DNA of 11,942 nt. Source: Gammaproteobacteria bacterium. GTDB lineage: Bacteria > Pseudomonadota > Gammaproteobacteria > Steroidobacterales > Rariloculaceae. The translations under genes and the position numbers were made by a program. Location: contig SMWC01000086.1 in NCBI GenBank assembly GCA_004357505.1, positions 1 to 11,942 of the forward strand, written 5' to 3'. This document shows positions 1 through 5,496 of this stretch, piece after piece. Position 1 is the stretch's first letter. Each line of letters opens with the position of its first letter. The notes below the pieces were generated by a model. The model saw only the letters and a program-made list of their open reading frames with translations. It was not told the DNA's origin and made no database searches.

Positions 1-270
1 CCCCATCACGGTAGCGCGACGTCATCGACCATGGCATTGGTTGACGCCATCAATGCCCGATACGCTATTGTCTCGGCGGCATACGTGAACCAGTGGGGCT
101 TTCCGAGACCGGAGGTGCGGGCACGGTGGGAGGCTTCCGGGGCGGAGATATTAACGACGGGCGCCAGCGGTGCAATTACGATAGCGCTCGGCTTGTCTGC
201 GGGGCCGCAGCTGACATCTCGCCGCGAGCGGCGCCGACGCTATTGGCACGGGGAATTCCGCACGTTATAG
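1..270 (+). CDS. comEC: ComEC/Rec2 DNA internalisation protein, C-terminal fragment
   Basis: Partial gene: the reading frame is open from base 1 and ends with TAG at 268-270, so only the last 89 residues are present. The fragment opens with PHHGSATSS, which matches the histidine-containing PHHGS motif of the metallo-beta-lactamase-like domain at the C-terminus of ComEC. It continues with YAIVSAAY, WGFPRPEV and a GA-rich strand, the usual end of that family. In the family, ComEC is the inner-membrane channel that takes up single-stranded DNA during natural transformation; the membrane part would lie upstream of the window. A comEC homologue (ycaI) also precedes msbA-lpxK in E. coli, which supports the call. 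It is followed 35 bp later by exbB on the same strand. The last ~25 residues are arginine-rich and poorly conserved. An ATG at 31 is internal and not the true start. Confidence 0.88.
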   Translation, partial: PHHGSATSSTMALVDAINARYAIVSAAYVNQWGFPRPEVRARWEASGAEILTTGASGAITIALGLSAGPQLTSRRERRRRYWHGEFRTL

Positions 271-305
271 TTCGACCCAACTTATCGGGGACTTACGGGC
301 TTTTC

Positions 306-962
306 ATGCTGGAGATTGTGCGGGCCGGCGGATGGTTGATGCTGCCGATAATTACGTGCTCCATTGTGGCGACTGCGATCATTCTGGAGCGGCTTTGGAC
401 TCTACAACTCAAGCGAGTATTGCCCAAGGACCTCACGGTCGACGTTTGGCGCTGGGTCAAGAACAGTCAGCTCGATCGTCAGCGGATTCAGGATCTCCAT
501 CAGAGTTCGCCTTTGGGGCAGATTCTCGCGGCCGGCTTATCGGGCAGGAACCGGGGCCGCGAGATAGTCAAAGAGAACATACAAGATACCGGACGCCATG
601 TTGTTCACGAGCTAGAGCGTTACCTGAATTCTCTCGGGACCATTGCCGCGATCTCGCCGTTGCTCGGTCTGTTAGGTACTGTGATCGGTATGGTAAAAGT
701 CTTTGCCGCCATTACTATTTACGGTGTCGGCAACCCCAGCGTGTTGGCGGGCGGTATCTCCGAAGCGCTGATTACGACCGCCGCGGGCTTGACCGTCGCC
801 ATCCCTTCTTTGATCGGCTATCGATATCTTCGCGGCAAAGTAGACAATCTTGTCGTGCAGATGGAGAAGCAAGCGATGTCGTTCTTAGAGGTCTTAGTTC
901 AGCATCAGCAATCGAAAGCCGTGAAAGATGAAGCTTCAGAGCCGCTCAAAAGAAGCGCCTGA
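306..962 (+). CDS. exbB: ExbB/TolQ/MotA-family proton channel subunit
   Basis: A 218-residue inner-membrane protein. Three hydrophobic segments are visible: about 9-30 (GGWLMLPIITCSIVATAIIL), 111-135 (GTIAAISPLLGLLGTVIGMV) and 152-172 (SEALITTAAGLTVAIPSLIG). The last two carry the family's polar residues, including T125 and T157/T158. ExbB forms a pentameric channel that, with ExbD, turns the proton gradient into mechanical work on a partner such as TonB. The start is placed at ATG 306 because homology begins with the short N-terminus before the first membrane segment. The frame stays open back to an ATG at 93, but those 71 residues overlap comEC and look like no membrane protein. The Shine-Dalgarno site is weak. 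exbD starts inside its 3' end. TolQ is the alternative name, but no tolA, tolB or pal is nearby. Confidence 0.9.
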   Translation: MLEIVRAGGWLMLPIITCSIVATAIILERLWTLQLKRVLPKDLTVDVWRWVKNSQLDRQRIQDLHQSSPLGQILAAGLSGRNRGREIVKENIQDTGRHVVHELERYLNSLGTIAAISPLLGLLGTVIGMVKVFAAITIYGVGNPSVLAGGISEALITTAAGLTVAIPSLIGYRYLRGKVDNLVVQMEKQAMSFLEVLVQHQQSKAVKDEASEPLKRSA

Positions 963-1350
963 GATCAACCTGACGTCATTGATCGACGTCGTCCTCCTCC
1001 TGCTGGTCTTTTTTATGGTGTCCACGAGCTTTGTTCGTGAGGCTGAGATAAAGTTGCGCCTCCCTCAGGCGGAGGCTCCGGCTGCGCCGAGTTCCTTCGA
1101 TGAAGTCTTGGATATCACGGTTACACAGGCGGGCGCCTATATCGTGAACGGACGCCCACTGGTCAACAATCAGCGTCGGACGCTACGAGCCGCAATCGAG
1201 CGGTTGATGGGTGACACACGGGATCTGCCGGTGACTATTCGGGCAGATGCTTTGGCCACTCACCAGGCGGTGATTACGGCGATGGATGTCGTTGGACAGT
1301 TAGGCTTCGTGCAGATCAATATTGCGACGGTGACTCCACCGGAGGCCTGA
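928..1350 (+). CDS. exbD: ExbD/TolR-family biopolymer transport protein
   Basis: A 140-residue protein with the ExbD/TolR layout: a short cytoplasmic N-terminus, one membrane helix at about 15-37 (LTSLIDVVLLLLVFFMVSTS) and a periplasmic domain with repeated beta strands (DITVTQAGAYIVNG, VTIRADALATHQAV). D20 in NLTSLIDV corresponds to the membrane aspartate that carries protons in ExbD and TolR. It pairs with ExbB, encoded immediately upstream. ATG 928 lies 35 nt inside exbB, so the two are probably translationally coupled, which is common for subunits of one complex. The stop at 1348-1350 comes just after the msbA ribosome binding site. No TonB gene is present in the window, so the energised partner is unknown. 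Confidence 0.92.
   Translation: MKLQSRSKEAPEINLTSLIDVVLLLLVFFMVSTSFVREAEIKLRLPQAEAPAAPSSFDEVLDITVTQAGAYIVNGRPLVNNQRRTLRAAIERLMGDTRDLPVTIRADALATHQAVITAMDVVGQLGFVQINIATVTPPEA
1341..1345 (+). promoter_or_regulatory. Ribosome binding site of msbA
   Basis: GGAGG lies 10 nt before ATG 1356, inside the last codons of exbD. It fixes the msbA start and implies coupling to exbD translation. Confidence 0.7.
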
Positions 1351-1355
1351 TCTTC

Positions 1356-3101
1356 ATGGTATCGCTCCTGGATTCTGATGCCGTCTCTGTCTACCGGCGG
1401 CTGATCAGCTACGTCACTCCACATTGGAAGGTAATTGCAGGAGCAGTTGCGGCAATGCTTTTGTATTCTGGCGCGAATGCTGTCGTACCTTTCATTATGA
1501 AGGCTGTGATCGACACGCTGGGGGATGCCGGCCGGAGCGGCGGAGGCTATATCCCTTTGATGTTACTGGCCGCAGCTGCGGTTCGTGGCAGTACGGATTT
1601 CGTTGCCGTTTACGGTCTGGGTTGGTTAGGGCGGCGCGTGATTCGAGATCTTCGCAGCGAACTCTTCCAACAGTACACGGCGCTTCCGGCGCGGTTTTTC
1701 GATCAGGCGTCGACTGGAATTCTGATCTCCAAGCTAACGTACAACACGGAACAGGTAGCGGAAGCAATTTCCACTGTCCTGGTAGTCGCTGTCAGAGACA
1801 GTTTGACGATGATCGTGCTCGTCGGTGCGATGATTTACTTCAGTCCGATATTGACAGTGCTCGTGGCCATCACGATCCCCATCGTTGGTTTCTTGGTTGG
1901 TGTGATGAGTAGGGCATTCAGGCGCTATAGCACGCGCATTCAAGCGTCGTTAGGAGATGCGACCCGGGTTACGGAGGAGGCATTATCGGGCCAACAGATC
2001 GTCAAGGTGTTCGAGGGGCAGGCTTACGAGCTCCGCCATTTTAACGTGATCAATCGTCGCAACTACAAGGTCAATCTCAAGCTGGTTGCAACGCGCGCCG
2101 TAGGCGATGCATTAACTCAGTACACGCTTGCGATCGGCATTGCGGCTGTGATCTGGGTCGCCTTCTCCGAGCAGCTTGCCGCCAACTTGGATGCGCCGAC
2201 CTTCATGGGCTTTCTTACGGCCATGGGTATGTTGTTGGGGCCAATGAAGCGAGTCATCAACATCAATGTTGCGTTGCAGAGAGGGATTGCAGCCGGCGAG
2301 AGCTTATTCGAGATCCTGGACGAGCCCGTCGAGCAGGATAGGGGCACGATAACGCTCACACGAGCCCGCGGTGACATAGAGTTTCGTAATGTCTCTTTTA
2401 CCTATGATCCAAACAAGGGGCGGGTGTTGCACGATGTGTCAATCAAGTCTCCCGCGGGCAGCACGATCGCGATCGTCGGCCGATCCGGCAGTGGCAAGAC
2501 CACTCTGGTGGGCCTGTTACCGCGGCTCTATGAGATTGAAGGTGGCGCCGTACTGATGGACGATATCGATATTCGTGAGTATCGGCTTACGGATCTACGC
2601 CGGCAGATTAGTCTGGTCAGCCAGGACGTTATACTGTTCGATGACACGATTGCGAACAATATCGCTTACGGTGTTCTGGCCTCTTCATCCCGAGCCGCGA
2701 TTGAGCGCGCGGCAGACATGGCCCACGTCACCGAGTTCGCTGAGCAGTTGCCGGAGGGCTTGGAGACGAACGTCGGTCAACGTGGAATTCTGCTCTCTGG
2801 TGGGCAAAGACAGAGGATCGCGATTGCTAGGGCATTGTTGAAAGATGCTCCCATACTGATTCTCGACGAAGCGACCTCAGCGTTGGACTCCGAATCGGAA
2901 CGACGGATCCAGGGGGCGCTGGCAGCGTTGATGCGAGGCCGAACGACCTTGGTAATCGCGCACCGTTTATCGACGGTAGAGGGTGCAGACTGCATCATCG
3001 TTCTGAAAGACGGTGCCGTTGTCGAGCAAGGCACTCACGAAGAGTTGCTCTCTCTCGACGGTTATTATGGTGGGCTGCACCGTATGCAGTTCGCGGTCTA
3101 A
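1356..3101 (+). CDS. msbA: Lipid A export ABC transporter, ATP-binding/permease protein MsbA
   Basis: A 581-residue half-transporter, the normal length for MsbA (about 580). The first ~320 residues form the six-helix permease domain. The nucleotide-binding domain follows, with Walker A GRSGSGKTT at 375-383, Q-loop Q423 (VSQDV), signature LSGGQ at 480-484, Walker B ILILDE at 500-505 followed by ATSALD, and H-loop H536. All ATPase residues are intact. MsbA works as a homodimer in the inner membrane and flips core-lipid A to the periplasmic side. Similar half-transporters export drugs or peptides, but the next gene is lpxK and the msbA-lpxK order is a classic lipopolysaccharide arrangement, so MsbA is favoured. 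The gap after exbD is only 5 nt, and the stop TAA overlaps the lpxK ribosome binding site. Confidence 0.95.
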   Translation: MVSLLDSDAVSVYRRLISYVTPHWKVIAGAVAAMLLYSGANAVVPFIMKAVIDTLGDAGRSGGGYIPLMLLAAAAVRGSTDFVAVYGLGWLGRRVIRDLRSELFQQYTALPARFFDQASTGILISKLTYNTEQVAEAISTVLVVAVRDSLTMIVLVGAMIYFSPILTVLVAITIPIVGFLVGVMSRAFRRYSTRIQASLGDATRVTEEALSGQQIVKVFEGQAYELRHFNVINRRNYKVNLKLVATRAVGDALTQYTLAIGIAAVIWVAFSEQLAANLDAPTFMGFLTAMGMLLGPMKRVININVALQRGIAAGESLFEILDEPVEQDRGTITLTRARGDIEFRNVSFTYDPNKGRVLHDVSIKSPAGSTIAIVGRSGSGKTTLVGLLPRLYEIEGGAVLMDDIDIREYRLTDLRRQISLVSQDVILFDDTIANNIAYGVLASSSRAAIERAADMAHVTEFAEQLPEGLETNVGQRGILLSGGQRQRIAIARALLKDAPILILDEATSALDSESERRIQGALAALMRGRTTLVIAHRLSTVEGADCIIVLKDGAVVEQGTHEELLSLDGYYGGLHRMQFAV

Positions 3102-3104
3102 GGA
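3100..3104 (+). promoter_or_regulatory. Ribosome binding site deciding the GTG start of lpxK
   Basis: AAGGA overlaps the msbA stop codon TAA (3099-3101) and lies 8 nt before GTG 3113. This spacing supports the GTG as the true start and suggests termination-reinitiation coupling with msbA. Confidence 0.65.
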
Positions 3105-3112
3105 CCGCCGGC

Positions 3113-4108
3113 GTGCGGTTGCTGCTCGTTCGTTTGCTCGAGTGGATCTGGTATCGCCCAAATCCTTTGAAGTGGCTACTCTGGCCTCTGAGTTGGGTCT
3201 ATCGGGCAGTTGTGCGTCTACGGCAGGAAAGTTATCGCGTCGGTTTGAAGTCTGTGACGAGTCTGCCTGTCCCCGTCATTATTGTCGGCAACATCACTGT
3301 CGGCGGTACGGGAAAGACCCCTTGCGTAATCTGGCTAGCGCGGGAGCTGACAGCACGCGGCCACCAAGTCGGCGTCGTCAGTCGCGGTTATGGTGGTAAT
3401 GGTGATATCTGGCCGCAGCGGGTCGAGCCCGGTAGCGACCCGGAAATGGTCGGAGATGAGCCGGTTCTAATTGCCCGAGCGACCGGTTGCCGTGTCGTCG
3501 TTGGGCCGAATCGTGTCGCGGCAGCACAGGGCTTACTCGACCACTCGGAGGTGGATGTGCTGTTGTGCGATGACGGTCTGCAACATCATGCTTTGGGACG
3601 AGATATGGAGATTGCGGTCGTTGATGGACACCGCGGCCTGGGTAATGGATTCTGCCTGCCTGCGGGTCCTTTACGCGAACCGGCTACTCGCCTGCAAACG
3701 GTCGATGCGGTTCTCGTGAACGGTGGAACGTGGAACTACACGGGTGCCCTGCGGGTTTCGCTAGTGCCACAGCGCGTCTATCAGTTGGCCGGGCCGGCAG
3801 AGCGATCCTTACAGGACTTTCGCGGCGAGCATGTGCATGCCGTGGCCGGGATAGGGAACCCGAAGCGCTTCTTTAATCTGTTAGCGCAGGCAGGCGTGAT
3901 AGTTACGCCGCATTCGCACCCGGACCATGCGCCGTTGAGACCGGCAGATCTGGAATTCGGCGATGAGATCCCCGTACTGATCACGGAGAAAGACGCTGTG
4001 AAGTGCGGCTCATTCGCTGCGGAAAATGTATGGTGCGTTGCCGTGGTGATGAAGTTCGATACCGATCACGGTGAACGTCTGATGAAGCGAGTGGCGGAGG
4101 CTCTCTAA
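3113..4108 (+). CDS. lpxK: Tetraacyldisaccharide 4'-kinase LpxK
   Basis: A 331-residue, membrane-associated kinase that phosphorylates the 4' position of the tetraacyl disaccharide 1-phosphate to give lipid IVA, the sixth step of lipid A synthesis. Visible signatures in order: an N-terminal hydrophobic helix (about 18-35), P-loop GNITVGGTGKTP at 59-70, SRGYGG at 90-95, GDEPVLI at 114-120, DDGLQHH at 153-159, FCLPAGPLREP at 180-190, AGIGNPKRFF at 245-254 and TEKDAVK at 291-297. These are the diagnostic blocks of the family, in the usual order and spacing. It starts with GTG; no ATG lies near the expected N-terminus. It sits 11 nt after msbA and 2 nt before kdsB, so kinase, flippase and Kdo activation are expressed together. 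Confidence 0.96.
   Translation: MRLLLVRLLEWIWYRPNPLKWLLWPLSWVYRAVVRLRQESYRVGLKSVTSLPVPVIIVGNITVGGTGKTPCVIWLARELTARGHQVGVVSRGYGGNGDIWPQRVEPGSDPEMVGDEPVLIARATGCRVVVGPNRVAAAQGLLDHSEVDVLLCDDGLQHHALGRDMEIAVVDGHRGLGNGFCLPAGPLREPATRLQTVDAVLVNGGTWNYTGALRVSLVPQRVYQLAGPAERSLQDFRGEHVHAVAGIGNPKRFFNLLAQAGVIVTPHSHPDHAPLRPADLEFGDEIPVLITEKDAVKCGSFAAENVWCVAVVMKFDTDHGERLMKRVAEAL
4096..4100 (+). promoter_or_regulatory. Ribosome binding site deciding the TTG start of kdsB
   Basis: GGAGG lies in the last codons of lpxK, 10 nt before TTG 4111. It is a strong site at a good distance and supports initiation at this TTG. Confidence 0.65.
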
Positions 4109-4110
4109 CA

Positions 4111-4851
4111 TTGTTTGAAGAATTTATCGTAGTCATTCCCGCGCGTTTCGGCTCGAGCCGCCTTCCGGGTAAGCCGTTGGCCGACATCGGTGGACGGCCG
4201 ATGATTGCGTGGGTCTACGAGCAGGCGCTCCAAAGTGGCGCGCGTGACGTCCTGATTGCTACAGACGACGAGCGTATCATGGCGGCCTGCCGAGAGTTCA
4301 ACGCTCCGGCCGAACTCACGGCCGCGCACCATGAGAGCGGTACCGACCGAATCGCCGAAGTTGCCGAACGGCTGGGGTGGGCAGAGGATCAGATTATCGT
4401 GAACGTGCAGGGCGATGAGCCGCTGTTACCGCCTGATTTGATATCGCAGGTTGCGGGGTTGTTGAATCAGGATCCGGACGCGGCGATCGCAACGTTGGCG
4501 ACCCCCATTCGGTCGCACGCTGAATGGCAGGATCCGAATCTGGCCCGGGTGATCGTCGATCAGAATAGCCGGGCGTTGTACTTCAGCCGTGCGCCTATTC
4601 CCTGGCCGCGGGAGGGTGGCACGCCTCCGGCGCTGCGCCACATCGGCCTCTACGCCTATCGCGTCGGTGCATTGAAGCAGATCGCGTCGGCGCCAGCGTG
4701 TGAACTGGAGCGGCTGGAACGGCTGGAGCAGCTCAGAGCGCTGTGGCTGGGGATGAAGATTATCGTCGCCGAGGCCTGTGAGGTGCCGCCTCGAGGCGTG
4801 GACACCGAGGCGGACCTCGATGCCGTTAGAGAGCAGCTCGTGAATGCCTGA
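4111..4851 (+). CDS. kdsB: 3-deoxy-manno-octulosonate cytidylyltransferase (CMP-Kdo synthetase)
   Basis: A 246-residue cytoplasmic enzyme, the usual length, that makes CMP-Kdo from CTP and Kdo, the activated sugar attached to lipid IVA. Motifs seen: the nucleotide-binding stretch IPARFGSSRLPGKPL at 9-23, TDDERI at 51-56, HESGTDRI at 74-81, the metal/CTP site NVQGDEPLL at 98-106, RHIGLYAYR at 176-184, ERLEQLRAL at 203-211 and GVDTEADL at 229-236. Alignment with known KdsB N-termini ([21 protein letters not shown] in E. coli) places the start within a few residues of TTG 4111. No ATG or GTG is available there, and a strong GGAGG precedes it. It follows lpxK by 2 nt. The small Trm112-like gene often found between lpxK and kdsB in related bacteria is missing. 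Confidence 0.96.
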   Translation: MFEEFIVVIPARFGSSRLPGKPLADIGGRPMIAWVYEQALQSGARDVLIATDDERIMAACREFNAPAELTAAHHESGTDRIAEVAERLGWAEDQIIVNVQGDEPLLPPDLISQVAGLLNQDPDAAIATLATPIRSHAEWQDPNLARVIVDQNSRALYFSRAPIPWPREGGTPPALRHIGLYAYRVGALKQIASAPACELERLERLEQLRALWLGMKIIVAEACEVPPRGVDTEADLDAVREQLVNA

Positions 4852-4898
4852 GTCGGTGCAATCTCGTTCTAATTACAGGCGACGCTAGAGAAACTTCG

Positions 4899-5438
4899 GT
4901 GACCGTCAGGAGCAGTAATAATCCGTTGGATCAAGAAGTTACAGACATAACCCCCGCATATAAAATCCTTTTTGTGTGTATGGGAAATATTTGCCGTTCA
5001 CCAACCGCGGAAGGCTCTTTCAGGCGGGTACTACAAGAGCGGGCGCCCGAGCTGACCGTGCATGTGGATTCCGCGGGTACCCATGCCTACCATGTTGGAG
5101 GAGCGCCCGATGATCGTGCCCAACGTGCCGCGAAGCGGCGTGGTATCGATCTCAGTCAGCAGAGGGCTCGTAAGATTAGGCAAGCGGATTTTGCGAACTT
5201 CGATTTGGTTCTTGCGATGGATGAACTCAACGTCGAGTTGCTCCGCGAGGCTAGCCCGCCCGAGTATCACGATCGAATCAAACTTTTTCTTGAATTTGCG
5301 CCGCACCTCGGCCGAAGAGATGTTCCTGACCCTTACTACGGCGGCATGAACGGCTTCGAGCTAGTACTCGATCTGATTGAAGATGCCTCGATCGGACTAT
5401 TGGAACAGCTGCGAAAGACACGAGCCAGTCAACCCTAG
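4899..5438 (+). CDS. Low-molecular-weight protein-tyrosine phosphatase
   Basis: A 179-residue cytoplasmic phosphatase. The active-site loop CMGNICRS (C27 to S34, with the C-X5-R signature C27/R33) lies near the N-terminus. The general acid is D144 in DVPDPYYGG, and the tail GFELVLDLIEDA is typical of the family. It would dephosphorylate tyrosine on proteins; in enterobacteria a relative (Wzb) counteracts a capsule/exopolysaccharide tyrosine kinase, but no kinase gene is seen here. The start is uncertain. GTG 4899 gives about 20 residues before the conserved core, more than usual; TTG 4926 is an in-frame alternative with AGGAG at 4908-4912. No ATG is near. It follows kdsB by 47 nt, so it is probably the last gene of the envelope operon, and it converges on rne. 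Confidence 0.9.
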   Translation: MTVRSSNNPLDQEVTDITPAYKILFVCMGNICRSPTAEGSFRRVLQERAPELTVHVDSAGTHAYHVGGAPDDRAQRAAKRRGIDLSQQRARKIRQADFANFDLVLAMDELNVELLREASPPEYHDRIKLFLEFAPHLGRRDVPDPYYGGMNGFELVLDLIEDASIGLLEQLRKTRASQP

Positions 5439-5457
5439 CCTGCTGTTTTTCTGAGGT

Positions 5458-5474
5458 CGGCTCGATGGAAGCCG
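5458..5474. other. Short hairpin between convergent phosphatase gene and rne
   Basis: CGGCT and AGCCG form a 5-bp stem with a 7-nt loop in the 58-bp gap between the two convergent genes. Neither strand shows a T-run directly after it (TTTTT at 5446-5450 comes before it on the + strand), so it is at best a weak terminator. Nothing better is visible in this gap. Confidence 0.2.
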
Positions 5475-5496
5475 CTCCCGGCATCGGGCCTCGTTC

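Noticed and set aside
93..305. An extended N-terminus for ExbB starting at ATG 93
   Set aside because: These 71 codons overlap comEC in another frame and are not membrane-like; ExbB homology starts at ATG 306.
5439..5496. A bidirectional intrinsic terminator between the phosphatase gene and rne
   Set aside because: Only a 5-bp stem is present and no T-run follows it on either strand; listed only as a weak hairpin.
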